A stretch of 64,000 nucleotides of DNA, from assembly GCF_003056055.1 (NCBI RefSeq), contig NZ_PYFP01000001.1:868001-932000 (forward strand), given 5' to 3'. Below, piece after piece: positions 48,262 through 56,989 of the stretch (its first letter is position 1; every line of letters begins with the position of its first letter). Source of the DNA: Glaciimonas sp. PCH181 (GTDB lineage Bacteria; Pseudomonadota; Gammaproteobacteria; Burkholderiales; Burkholderiaceae_D). The notes under the pieces were generated by a model that ran no database searches, was not told where the DNA came from, and was given only the letters and a program-made list of their open reading frames with translations. The translations under genes were made by a program, and so were the position numbers.

Positions 48262-49053
48262 CTAATCTTTGCGAGAAGTTTCATGGCGATTGCGCCCTGC
48301 CCGCTTGGCAGCGTACATGGCCGCATCAGCGCGATTGATCAGATCAGAAATGGTTTCGCCCGGAAAGTATTCCGCAATTCCAAAGCTGGCAGACAACGGC
48401 ACAAGCTTATTTTCGAGCTGGATGTCGGAGGTTTCAATCGCATGTCGCAGGCGCTCGATAATCGACCCGGCATCATACGCCGTCGCTTCCGGTAAGACGA
48501 TTAGGAATTCTTCTCCCCCCCAACGCCCGCAGCAATCATATTCCCGCATGCCGGACTTCAGAATTTGTGCGATTTCGGTTAAGACTTTATCACCGCCTTC
48601 ATGGCCGTAGGTGTCATTAACCTCTTTGAAATGGTCAATGTCGGCGATCGCAATCGCAAACGGACGGCGCATACGCTCCCATCTTGCGACTTCCGATTTC
48701 AGTTGCTCCATCAACATGCGCCGATTGCCAAGGCCGGTTAATGCATCCGTGGCTGAAGCTTCCTTCAATGCAACGTTCAGTTCTCGCATCATCGACTGAT
48801 AGCGGTCAGTGATGCGCACCAACTTTTCAAGCTGCCGTAAATGTTTACCGTAACGCTGGCTCAGGGAAAGATTCACCTCGCGCGCTGCCGTCTGATATTG
48901 ATCTGAAATGCTGGTAATACGCTCAAGCCGGTGCAATTGCGCCTGACATTCGGCATAGAGATCGGCCAATGGCTGGCGCAGAGGATGCCCCTCATAAGCG
49001 CTATCGGCCAACAAGGCTTCAATCGATGTTTCAAGTGGGCGCGCTTCACGCAT
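48262..49053 (-). CDS. siaD: SiaD-type diguanylate cyclase
   Basis: A 263-residue cytosolic GGDEF protein that makes cyclic di-GMP. The first 95 residues form a coiled-coil dimerisation stalk (RLERITSISDQYQ and QLEKLVRITDRYQS repeats). The active site reads GGEEF at 179-183, and an RxxD inhibitory site (Arg170-Asp173) sits five residues before it, so product inhibition is expected. It is the last gene of siaABCD and starts 2 bp after siaC. In Pseudomonas aeruginosa SiaC, when unphosphorylated, binds the stalk and activates SiaD. Confidence 0.93.
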   Translation of the reverse strand: MREARPLETSIEALLADSAYEGHPLRQPLADLYAECQAQLHRLERITSISDQYQTAAREVNLSLSQRYGKHLRQLEKLVRITDRYQSMMRELNVALKEASATDALTGLGNRRMLMEQLKSEVARWERMRRPFAIAIADIDHFKEVNDTYGHEGGDKVLTEIAQILKSGMREYDCCGRWGGEEFLIVLPEATAYDAGSIIERLRHAIETSDIQLENKLVPLSASFGIAEYFPGETISDLINRADAAMYAAKRAGRNRHETSRKD

Positions 49054-49055
49054 AT

Positions 49056-49439
49056 TTATTCGACCTGCTCGACGATAGTAAACGGGAAAGTACAGTCTTC
49101 CCTGAATTCATCGGCAAGTTCGGCTACACGTTCATTCTGTTCGTCGTAATACCAATTCACCGCCACCGCGCGTCCTTTGCCATGCGCATCTTCGAGCATG
49201 TCAAAAATATCCATCATCGCTTTCACGCTGCTGGTATTCAGATACAACAAATGCAGCTTCAGCAGCAGCGGCTGATCACTATCCTTAAGAGCTGCCGCAA
49301 CCCAATCCATTACCGGAGAGAAAAGCTCATAGGAGTTCTCTGGATACGAATCTCCGCGCATTTCTACGATACCGGTATCCTTGTCGCAATGAATTTCCGG
49401 TGTCGATTGCGTACCCGCTATCATCAAATTTTCCATCAT
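49056..49439 (-). CDS. siaC: SiaC-type regulatory phosphoprotein
   Basis: A 127-residue protein (DUF1987/SiaC family), starting at the ATG at 49439 or the ATG next to it at 49436; AAGGAA lies just upstream. With the second start the threonine of LNTSS is Thr68, the residue phosphorylated by SiaB in P. aeruginosa. The fold is STAS-like (EMRGDSYPENSYELFSPVMD, KLHLLYLNTSSVKAMMDIFD). A 40-codon upstream extension is cysteine/arginine-rich and overlaps siaB, so it was dropped. SiaC links the SiaA/SiaB phosphoswitch to SiaD. Confidence 0.93.
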   Translation of the reverse strand: MMENLMIAGTQSTPEIHCDKDTGIVEMRGDSYPENSYELFSPVMDWVAAALKDSDQPLLLKLHLLYLNTSSVKAMMDIFDMLEDAHGKGRAVAVNWYYDEQNERVAELADEFREDCTFPFTIVEQVE

Positions 49440-49461
49440 GCGTTCCTTTGTGCGGTTCCTG

Positions 49462-50004
49462 TTACAACACAACGCGCAGGCTGATAAATGCCTTGCCGTC
49501 ATTAAGGGTGCGTAACGAGCAAGCAAGCGGTTCAGACGCCTTGCGTGCCATGTCAATCAAACCCAGCCCTGCACCACTGGATGTTCCTGCTGCGCGTGGC
49601 ATGCGCAGTGCTTCCTTATATTTGGCCTTTAACTGCACCTTATCCATCGTTGCCAGAACATTAATACGTTCGACCAGCGCAGGGCCGTCGGCTGCGTCCA
49701 GCAAGTTGCCAGCCGAGACAATATGACGTCCCACTGCATCGCGGGCAACCACTACGGTGGCAGCCGCTTCGCTTTCTTCCCAGCCTTTACTAACTGCATA
49801 GTGGCGAATATTCTGCGTTAGTTCAATATATGCCGCAAATACGTCTACCGATGAAGAGGCGGTCAGATTTTCTCGCTGCAAATAGTTGCGCAACGCATTA
49901 CCGATCTCTTCGATCAAGCTTTTAGTCAGCGGCCCGTTAAAACACAGCATTATCCGCTGTTGATTAAATGTCTGCTGCAAGGAAAGAAGGTCAAGCACAT
50001 CCAT
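49462..50004 (-). CDS. siaB: SiaB-type protein kinase
   Basis: A 180-residue kinase with a GHKL (HATPase)-like fold. It has an N-box-like IELTQNIRHYA and a glycine-rich GAGLGLIDMARKA near the C-terminus that would bind ATP. The ATG at 50004 is preceded by GGAG at 8 bp; a TTG inside siaA is an alternative. SiaB phosphorylates SiaC. It starts 16 bp after siaA and ends 22 bp before siaC, so the genes are cotranscribed. Confidence 0.92.
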   Translation of the reverse strand: MDVLDLLSLQQTFNQQRIMLCFNGPLTKSLIEEIGNALRNYLQRENLTASSSVDVFAAYIELTQNIRHYAVSKGWEESEAAATVVVARDAVGRHIVSAGNLLDAADGPALVERINVLATMDKVQLKAKYKEALRMPRAAGTSSGAGLGLIDMARKASEPLACSLRTLNDGKAFISLRVVL

Positions 50005-50020
50005 GGATGTCTCCAAAGGG

Positions 50021-52009
50021 TCAGCCAAAGCGAAAGCTGATGATAGTAATATCGTCGCGTTGCGGGTGAGGTCCCTGATACGCAGCTAGCGTTGATTCGA
50101 ACGCCGCGCTTTGCTCCGCCAAAGGCCGCTTGGCATGTTGTCGCAGCATATCGGCAAAACGTGCATTTCCAAAACCATATCCGCGCGTACCGCCTGCCTG
50201 ATCGAGGAAGCCATCGGTAGTCATGTAAAAGGTACGCGCGCCATCTAATCCCGTCGTCTCGTTCTGAAACTCGCCAGGCCGACGATCACCGATCGCCCGC
50301 CGACTGCCACGGATCGTGCCGACCTCGTCCTGATCGCACCAGTACAACGCGATTTTGGCACCTGCGAACGTTGCACGGCGGGCAACAAAATCCAGATAAA
50401 CAAAACCTGCATCCATATTGGTCGCAAGGTCACGCTGATCCTCATTAGCTTGCAACATCGCCCGGACCGCCTGATCGGTGCGTTGCAGAATCCCGGCGGG
50501 ATCGTTAACACCGACCTCGTCGATTGCCTGATCGATCGCAGCGCGGGCTAATAAAGTCATGAAAGCGCCCGGCACGCCATGGCCAGCACAGTCAACTACG
50601 CCGAGCAGGCAACCGCCTTCGACTTCGCGATAAACATAAAAATCGCCGCCCACTACATCGCGCGGACGCCAGAGTACGAAGTGTTTGTCGCCCAACGCCA
50701 TGCTCAACTGCCGGTCCGGCAAAATCGTGCGCTGAATCAGACTGGCATAAGAAATCGAATCGCTTATCTTCTTGTTTGCTGCGCCCATCTCTTTATTCGC
50801 CAACACCAGCTCTGCGGTACGTTCGCGCACTGCTTCCTCAAGTTCTTCGGTATTGCGCCGTACTTTATCCACCATCGCGCCAAATGCTGCGCCCAACTCG
50901 CCAATCTCATCATCGCGAGGTGCTGGCAACGCAATGGCATAATCGCCTGCCGCCATCTTTTGCGCCGATTGCTTCAACGTCATCAGCGGTGTCAGGATCA
51001 TGCGATTCACCGCATAAACAAATCCCAGTGCGGCCAGCGCCAGCAAAGCGGCAGCAGCAATCGCCACCTTCAACAGGAAGCCATCGCCAATCACTTCCAC
51101 CTTATTCAGGTCGACCGCGGTCAGCACATACCATTTCAGTTCAGGGATATACGATACGGCAACTATCTGCTCTTTTCCTTGTATTCGGGCTGAGAACATC
51201 TTCGCACTGCCCGGGGCGGCAGCCGAACTTGCCAAAGCCTGCCGCGCCGCTGCCGCATCGCCAGGACCATCCAGCAATCCAAATAGCGACTGGTAAATGT
51301 TGGCTTCTTTAGTTCCTGAGTTAAAAGCAATCCGCTTACTATCAGGATGCGCCTGGATCGCGCCATCGGCATTCACAATCATTGGTGTAACGCCGCGCTC
51401 GGTAGTGGCAATAAAGTCACGCAGGAAGACCGACAAATCCAAACCGCTACCCGCCAGCCCAAGCTTGCGATCACCGTCCGTCACCATGACGTTGAACCAC
51501 ACTTTAGTCACACCTAGTTTGACGTCGGGATCGACATTGACGTTAAAGCGTTTGTCGCCTTTCATCGTACTAAAGAACCAGGCATCGTTTGGATCGCCAA
51601 CTTTCAACTGATAACGTGGCGCGCTGCTGACGGGACTTTTGGGGTCGTTGAAATAGTAGTTATTCGAAAGAGCCGAAATGAGGAAATATGACTTATCGGT
51701 AAAGTCCGCACGGAAGCCTTCGGCTTCCTCGAACGCTGAATCTTTCTTTTGTACATTATTTCCATCGAGAAACCATTGACGAATTGCCTGCGAGCCAGCC
51801 AATCGTAGCGACAGTGCCAGCTCTCTGCTGACAGGTGCCAGAATTCGCTCACGATTCAGTAAAGTAAAATTACCGGTAAACGCCGTCCCCAGATGGGAGC
51901 GTATCGATTCAACCGCTTGCCAGCCGGCAAGTCCTGCCAGCAGCATTACCAAAAGGAAGGTGCCGAACAAGGCCAGTACCGATTTCTCACGCAGACCTAA
52001 TGCTCGCAC
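50021..52009 (-). CDS. siaA: SiaA-type membrane sensor phosphatase
   Basis: A 662-residue inner-membrane PP2C/SpoIIE-type phosphatase, read from a GTG at 52009 with GAGAAG upstream. Order: membrane helix (12-32), a large periplasmic dCACHE-type sensor (about 40-310), a second helix (315-337), a HAMP linker (338-390), a coiled coil with VRERTAELVLANKEMGAANK, and a SpoIIE phosphatase domain (about 430-662) with GGDFYVY, DCAGHGVPGA and TDGFLDQAGG metal motifs. SiaA dephosphorylates SiaC after an external signal. It heads the siaABCD operon; 453 bp of AT-rich DNA precede it. Confidence 0.94.
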   Translation of the reverse strand: MRALGLREKSVLALFGTFLLVMLLAGLAGWQAVESIRSHLGTAFTGNFTLLNRERILAPVSRELALSLRLAGSQAIRQWFLDGNNVQKKDSAFEEAEGFRADFTDKSYFLISALSNNYYFNDPKSPVSSAPRYQLKVGDPNDAWFFSTMKGDKRFNVNVDPDVKLGVTKVWFNVMVTDGDRKLGLAGSGLDLSVFLRDFIATTERGVTPMIVNADGAIQAHPDSKRIAFNSGTKEANIYQSLFGLLDGPGDAAAARQALASSAAAPGSAKMFSARIQGKEQIVAVSYIPELKWYVLTAVDLNKVEVIGDGFLLKVAIAAAALLALAALGFVYAVNRMILTPLMTLKQSAQKMAAGDYAIALPAPRDDEIGELGAAFGAMVDKVRRNTEELEEAVRERTAELVLANKEMGAANKKISDSISYASLIQRTILPDRQLSMALGDKHFVLWRPRDVVGGDFYVYREVEGGCLLGVVDCAGHGVPGAFMTLLARAAIDQAIDEVGVNDPAGILQRTDQAVRAMLQANEDQRDLATNMDAGFVYLDFVARRATFAGAKIALYWCDQDEVGTIRGSRRAIGDRRPGEFQNETTGLDGARTFYMTTDGFLDQAGGTRGYGFGNARFADMLRQHAKRPLAEQSAAFESTLAAYQGPHPQRDDITIISFRFG

Positions 52010-52462
52010 TATGTTTCTTCTCAGAAAGTTCTTTTAAACCGGAAATACCGGAAGATTTTGCCGACGAAAGGATACAGCCAAATACATGCGCCTGAGTATG
52101 CCAATGTGGATTTGGAGAGATGTTACTTTTAACGCAAGGCAATGTCAAATTGGCTTTTTTCCTTGCTATCCAGAAAATAACCGACGCCAAAACCCGACAT
52201 CAAAATCTTCACTTAAAACATAAAATTAATAATAAATTATGTAATAATTGCATGATATAACCATGCCAATATAAATTGTTATTTAATTTTCATTGCAAAA
52301 ATAGTGCCCCGCTACAAGCCTGCGCCATACACATAAAACTTAGTTCTTATCGCCCTATCGTCAATTGGTGGCGCTTCGGGTCCATTTTCGCCGAGACCGC
52401 CCTCTCGTTCAAAATAAGACAATAAAATATACAACCACACTGACAACAAAATACTTTTTCGT
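52010..52462. other. AT-rich intergenic region upstream of siaA
   Basis: 453 bp with several AT-rich runs (about 52210-52300). It should hold the sia promoter. I see no coding frame, RNA gene or clear repeat. Confidence 0.5.
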
Positions 52463-53029
52463 TTAGCTCTTTTGTAAAAACTGACTCACCAAAATATCCT
52501 CTTGAAACGCAGTCGCCATGACCACTGCACCGAAGAAATTGTTATCTAGCGCGAGCATGTCGGCGATACGCTGATGCCCAGCCGCATCGTCCGGCATACG
52601 CAAAATGACGGTCATGTATTTTTGTTTGCTGCTTGCTGGGTTAGCCAGTTTTGCATCCGTGATGCCAGCCAAGGATTGCACGGCACTCGACACCAAAACG
52701 GCAGGTGCTGCTACACGGACACTGTCGTCATTCCCTGCCGGCGCCTCTTCCGACACCGCCTCCAATTCCTGCGCGAGTTCTTCTTCAGAAACAATCACGG
52801 TGGTATGCGGTTCGGGCCATCTTTTTGCGCCGCCGATAATGGCCGGAATACCGCCACTGACTTCAAATTCGGTCGCCGAAATTTTTTCATAATGAAACGG
52901 CTGCCATCCTTCAATATTGGTTTTGCGAATGGCGACTGTCTCCATCGCTTTCGCCGTGCCCCGTCCGTTTCCCAACATACCGATCGGCAGCATATCTTCA
53001 TGACTTGCGGGATTTATTGTGTCGTTCAT
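52463..53029 (-). CDS. Protein of unknown function
   Basis: A 188-residue soluble protein that I do not recognise. It has no signal peptide or membrane helix. The middle is a short acidic, Ala/Val-rich linker (EEELAQELEAVSEEAPAG) between two compact regions, an N-terminal part with GWQPFHYEKISATEFEVSGG and a C-terminal part with KYMTVILRMPDDAAGHQRIA. The ATG follows a moderate GCCTGAG. It lies upstream of the sia operon in the same direction but 453 bp away, and 94 bp from the divergent monooxygenase gene. Confidence 0.65.
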   Translation of the reverse strand: MNDTINPASHEDMLPIGMLGNGRGTAKAMETVAIRKTNIEGWQPFHYEKISATEFEVSGGIPAIIGGAKRWPEPHTTVIVSEEELAQELEAVSEEAPAGNDDSVRVAAPAVLVSSAVQSLAGITDAKLANPASSKQKYMTVILRMPDDAAGHQRIADMLALDNNFFGAVVMATAFQEDILVSQFLQKS

Positions 53030-53123
53030 CTCAGGCTTTCTTTACACTAGTGACGTTGAATCGTTCGTACGCGCAACCCTATCCTGCTGTACTGTCTGAC
53101 ATTCACCGCAAAAAAGGAAACGC

Positions 53124-53414
53124 ATGTCACACGTCGCCGTCATATCGATCAATACCGCCAAACCTGGACAAGAAGAAAACATGGAAGCAGCGATGCGTGC
53201 ACTGATTGCGCCCACGCAAAGCGATCCTGGCTTCATCCAATATGATTTGCATCGCGATTTAGACGATCCCCGTACCTTCGTCTTCTTCGAGAGATGGGAA
53301 AGTCGTGAATTGCTGCATCAACATTTTGATGCGCCGCACGTGATGACATGGAAAGCGCAAGCCGCGGATTTAGTAGAGAGTAGCACTTTACGCATACTCG
53401 AAATCCTGGCGTAA
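53124..53414 (+). CDS. Antibiotic biosynthesis monooxygenase (ABM) domain protein
   Basis: A 96-residue ABM-fold protein, a dimeric ferredoxin-like barrel. Conserved family features are PGFIQYDLHRDLDDP and FVFFERWESRELLHQHFDAPH. Members include quinol monooxygenase YgiN; this one has the common short form with no cofactor motif. AAGGAAA precedes the ATG. A 10-bp perfect hairpin follows at 53467-53494. Confidence 0.9.
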   Translation: MSHVAVISINTAKPGQEENMEAAMRALIAPTQSDPGFIQYDLHRDLDDPRTFVFFERWESRELLHQHFDAPHVMTWKAQAADLVESSTLRILEILA

Positions 53415-53466
53415 AAATCCTGGCGGAATACAGCAAGCAGTACAGAAAAAACCAGTTACACATTGC

Positions 53467-53494
53467 GCGCTATCTTCTCTAAAAAAGATAGCGC
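53467..53494. terminator. Hairpin between the ABM gene and truncated rlmI
   Basis: GCGCTATCTT and AAGATAGCGC are perfect 10-bp inverted arms around an 8-base loop. T-runs are poor on both sides, so termination is possible but unproven. It lies between two convergent genes. Confidence 0.5.
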
Positions 53495-53541
53495 ACATTT
53501 TCTGCGCCAGACTAAAAAATGCTGACTATGCAGCGATCAAA

Positions 53542-54186
53542 CTATCGATATTTACTTTTTTTGCCGGTCTTGATATCCACAGCAAAACGCACGCCATTTT
53601 CCGTGAACTGCGTTTCATCTGGCGGTTCTTCTCCGGCCAGCACACCGGATACGTCCAGTAAACCTTCGCCTTTACGGATCAGCTCATCGGAACGCTCATA
53701 CACGTTGGGACAATCCGTCTCAGCCATCAACGCTTTAACGATAGGCACCTTCCAGGCTTCTACGCCAGCGGCCTGAAATTCACAGATTAAATAGCCTTTA
53801 CGACCGCCGTACCAATCGACCAATAAACCGGGCAAACCATCCTTTTCGGCCATCACCAGATGCACGACATCCGTCGCTGCACTATTTTTTGCCCCACCAG
53901 CCATGCTGCGTGCGGACACAGCAGCTTTGATGCGACGCTTCATAAAGGCATGATCAACCGCTTCGTTTTGGTCAAAAGTCCAGACCCGTGCACGGATTTC
54001 TGATTTAGGGCTATGCGCTGCACGCGCCAGAAATTTACCTGAAGAAGAATGCACCAGCGCGGTGGCGCCAAACTGCATGTTTTCGCCCGGCTTGCCATCG
54101 ACGCGCTCAATAGCCGAAGCGTAAATCCATGGCTGGCGAACCAGCAGGCTTTTTTCTTTACCTTGTTTGATGGTAATGATCAGCAT
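53542..54186 (-). pseudogene. rlmI: Truncated rRNA methyltransferase RlmI (N-terminal half)
   Basis: From the ATG at 54186, 214 codons encode the PUA and linker regions of the RlmI family, which methylates C1962 of 23S rRNA: LVRQPWIYASAIERVDGKPG, SEIRARVW, LVMAEKDGLPGLLVDWYGG, NVYERSD and LAGEEPPDETQFTENG. The protein then ends at VDIKTGKKSKYR, where the family has VDxxTGHKTGFYLDQR and goes on for another 185 residues. The whole SAM-binding domain is missing and the DNA that follows is unrelated. It cannot be an active methyltransferase; a stand-alone PUA protein is possible but less likely. Confidence 0.85.
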
Positions 54187-54322
54187 GTTACTTATTCCAG
54201 ATGTAATAAAAAAGTTGAAAATCGACCGGCGCAAGTTGGTCAGGCAAGTCGGTGTGCCCTCTTGATGCGTATCCCTGTAGCGGGTGACACCAAGATGCGA
54301 ATATAAACTGAAACGCGTTATG

Positions 54323-54359
54323 TCAAAAAACATAAAGCCCTGAATATTCAGGGCTTTAT
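54323..54359 (-). terminator. Terminator with no gene upstream of it
   Basis: A perfect 28-bp palindrome (14-bp arms ATAAAGCCCTGAAT and ATTCAGGGCTTTAT, 54332-54359) is followed on the minus strand by GTTTTTTGAC. This is the shape of a strong minus-strand terminator, yet no minus-strand gene lies within 340 bp upstream, where the catabolic operon starts on the other strand. The gene it served may have been lost. Confidence 0.7.
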
Positions 54360-54611
54360 CGTCACTGAAGGCCAAAAATGACGTGATTTGTAATCACTGG
54401 AATTTTACACGGTTTTATACGCATCCTATGCAATTTGGCGGCTAAATGCTCGGGTAGTTTCGCTAAAACTCACTAGAGCGACGGTCAATTCGTGAGCGTT
54501 TTTGGGAGATATTTCCAGCAAATAATTGGGCAGATATTTACTTAATCACAATGAACTACGCTGCCCATGCCAAGTTGAAGCAAATTTCTCAAAAAAACTT
54601 GACCGCCTCAC

Positions 54612-54661
54612 TGACATGTCATATATTTCAATGACATGTCAATAAACGTAATGACATGTCA
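54612..54661 (+). promoter_or_regulatory. Three TGACATGTCA operators at a 20-bp period
   Basis: The 10-bp palindrome TGACATGTCA occurs at 54612-54621, 54632-54641 and 54652-54661, each exactly 20 bp from the next. They end 41 bp before the binding-protein start codon. Identical palindromes on one face of the helix are the mark of cooperative repressor or activator binding. The GntR protein encoded within the operon is the obvious candidate. Confidence 0.85.
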
Positions 54662-54702
54662 TAATAAAATCAAATTCAACCTTGTCTTGGAGATGTCATC
54701 AC

Positions 54703-55779
54703 ATGGATTCTATTAAAGAAGACGTAACGTCCCGCCGCAGCGCACTAAAAAAAGTAGGGGCTGCCGTATCTGTCATGGCATTTCCCACAATCTGGACTTC
54801 AGCCAGAGCCCAATCAAAGCAGCTAGTTATAAGAGACCCAGGCGGCCCCTATTCGGATGGCTTTGGAGAGGCTTTTTATAAACCTTTTAAAGCCGCAACG
54901 GGAATTGAAATAATCCCTGTAGTCGCCCAAAGCGATCCGACTTCGCTCATTAAAGGGATGGTTGAATCAAAGAATTATGCTTGGGATATGGCATTGCTAA
55001 ACCGGCAATCCGCTGATGTGTTGACCGACAAAAAAACCGGTTTCTACCTTGAAGAAGTCAAGGTCAATGCGCCGGAAATTCCAGAAAAATTTCGATCCCA
55101 GTATTTGATTGCAACGCTGGTATTGCAGTCCGTATTAGCCATCCGCACAGATAAGTTTAAAGATCGGCCAATGCCAAATTCATGGGCAGATTTTTTTAAT
55201 GTAAAAGACTTTCCCGGCAGACGCGCTATACGCCGCAACCCTGCAGATACGTTGGAAGAGGCTTATCTGGCGACACTGAAACGTGGTGAAGCCGTCTATC
55301 CCATCAATACGCAAAAAGCATTTGAAAATCTATCAAGAATCAAAAAAGATGTGCAAGTCTGGTGGACCGGCGGTGCGCAAACATCACAGCTATTGAAGGC
55401 TGGCGAAGTCGATATGTGTACAACCTGGAACGCCCGTGCCCAAACGGTCATCGATGAGGGCGCACCGGTGAAAATCATCTGGAATCAAGGGCTTTGGAGC
55501 GTTGAAGGATTCGCGATCCTCAAAGGAACGCCAAAAGCGGATATGTGCAGAGAGTTCATCAAATTCACCTGCGACGCCCAGCGTCAGGCCCTTTACACCA
55601 AGCATCTTTCGTATGGCCCGTCTAACCCGGATGCATACAAATATATCGACCCTGTCAAAGCAAAGAAGCTGCCCACATTCCCAGAAAATATGGCCTCATC
55701 GATCCAGATTGATGGACGTTATTGGTCAGAAAATAAAGACAATCTGACCGAGCGCTTCAATACCTGGCTGCTATCGTGA
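54703..55779 (+). CDS. ABC transporter periplasmic binding protein (PotD-like)
   Basis: A 358-residue solute-binding protein of the polyamine/iron/thiamine family 1 type. The ATG at 54703 follows TTGGAG by 10 bp. It has a twin-arginine signal (SRRSALKKVGAAVSVMAFP) with cleavage after ARA, so it should be exported folded by Tat. The mature part begins KQLVIRDPGGPYSDGFGEAF, with PADTLEEAYLATLKRG and WWTGGAQTSQLLKAGEVDM as in PotD/PotF relatives. The ligand is unknown. It is the first gene of a seven-gene operon behind three operator palindromes. Confidence 0.92.
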   Translation: MDSIKEDVTSRRSALKKVGAAVSVMAFPTIWTSARAQSKQLVIRDPGGPYSDGFGEAFYKPFKAATGIEIIPVVAQSDPTSLIKGMVESKNYAWDMALLNRQSADVLTDKKTGFYLEEVKVNAPEIPEKFRSQYLIATLVLQSVLAIRTDKFKDRPMPNSWADFFNVKDFPGRRAIRRNPADTLEEAYLATLKRGEAVYPINTQKAFENLSRIKKDVQVWWTGGAQTSQLLKAGEVDMCTTWNARAQTVIDEGAPVKIIWNQGLWSVEGFAILKGTPKADMCREFIKFTCDAQRQALYTKHLSYGPSNPDAYKYIDPVKAKKLPTFPENMASSIQIDGRYWSENKDNLTERFNTWLLS

Positions 55780-55795
55780 CCGAGACACGTTCATC

Positions 55796-56989
55796 ATGAG
55801 TACCTCATATCCCATGTCAAATTTAAAATCCGATATTGCCTCCGCGGTACAAACTCACGCGCCCAAACCACATTTGGTCCGTAGCCCGCATGATACTTTG
55901 GAAGCGGTCACGTCATCGAAACTGGTCGTCTCAGGGATATCCAAAAGATACGGCAATACCTTCGCCCTTCAAGAAAGTACATTAAGTATCAGGCAAGGTG
56001 AGTTCGTGACTTTGCTGGGCCCCTCGGGATCCGGAAAAACCACGCTACTAATGATGATCGCGGGATTAGTCGCGCCTACATCGGGTGATATCTGGATCGA
56101 TGGACGGAAGGCGACACAACAACAACCCTACGAGCGCGACGTCGGCATGATGTTCCAAAGCTACGCGCTTTTTCCGCACATGACAGTGTTCGAGAACATT
56201 GCTTTCCCGCTCAAAATGAAGGGGTATAGCAAGGACAAGATTCATGCAGCCGTAGTAGAAGTTCTGGATCAGGTCAAATTGCCTAGCGTTAAAAACAGAT
56301 TTCCTTCGGAACTGTCAGGTGGACAACAACAGCGCATCGCATTAGCGCGGTCAATTGTCCATCGCCCTTCGGTGGTGTTGATGGACGAACCGTTAGCCGC
56401 GCTCGACAAATCGTTGCGTACTCACATGCAAGCCGAAATTCGTCAACTACAACAGGAACTGGGCATCACAGTCTTGTATGTCACGCATGATCAGGAAGAA
56501 GCGATGACCATGTCTGATCGCATCTGTCTGATGAACGACGCGCGGATTGAACAGGTATCCCCACCGCATGAACTTTATTTCTCGCCCAAGTCGGTATTCG
56601 CCGCTAGCTTTCTCGGTGAATCCAACCGGATTCATGGCGTTCTTGCATCGCGAGAGGGAGAAAACGGAACTATACGCGCAGGCGAGAATCTCGTATTGCA
56701 AGGCAAGGTTGTCGATGCCCTTATCCCCGGCGACAAATGTCAATTGCTAGTGCGTCCGGAAGCAATCAAAGTCCTTACATCAGCCGACCATGCGTCAGAT
56801 AATCAGATAACCGGTCACGTCATCAGCCATGTCATTGGCGGCGCTATTGCGCGCACCCGACTCCAAATAACGCATGACACTGAAATGGTCGTGGTAGGTT
56901 TGACTGCACGCAACGCCCCAAAACCATCTGGCCTTGCAAAGCTGAGCTTCAATAAAAGCGATGGGCTGATATTTGGAGTTGCGCCATGA
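55796..56989 (+). CDS. ABC transporter ATP-binding protein (PotA-like)
   Basis: A 397-residue ATPase with a 40-residue N-terminal extension before the nucleotide-binding domain. Walker A GPSGSGKTT is at 75-83, Q-loop QSYALFP near 121, signature LSGGQQQR at 173-180, Walker B VVLMDEP at 193-199, and a TOBE domain fills the last 110 residues. This is the spermidine/putrescine importer type. It starts 16 bp after the binding protein and its stop overlaps the permease start by 4 bp (ATGA). The true start may be the ATG at 55814. Confidence 0.95.
   Translation: MSTSYPMSNLKSDIASAVQTHAPKPHLVRSPHDTLEAVTSSKLVVSGISKRYGNTFALQESTLSIRQGEFVTLLGPSGSGKTTLLMMIAGLVAPTSGDIWIDGRKATQQQPYERDVGMMFQSYALFPHMTVFENIAFPLKMKGYSKDKIHAAVVEVLDQVKLPSVKNRFPSELSGGQQQRIALARSIVHRPSVVLMDEPLAALDKSLRTHMQAEIRQLQQELGITVLYVTHDQEEAMTMSDRICLMNDARIEQVSPPHELYFSPKSVFAASFLGESNRIHGVLASREGENGTIRAGENLVLQGKVVDALIPGDKCQLLVRPEAIKVLTSADHASDNQITGHVISHVIGGAIARTRLQITHDTEMVVVGLTARNAPKPSGLAKLSFNKSDGLIFGVAP

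Noticed and set aside
50579..51312. Two plus-strand frames of 178 and 204 codons
   Set aside because: Both are antisense to siaA, which has complete and recognisable domains.
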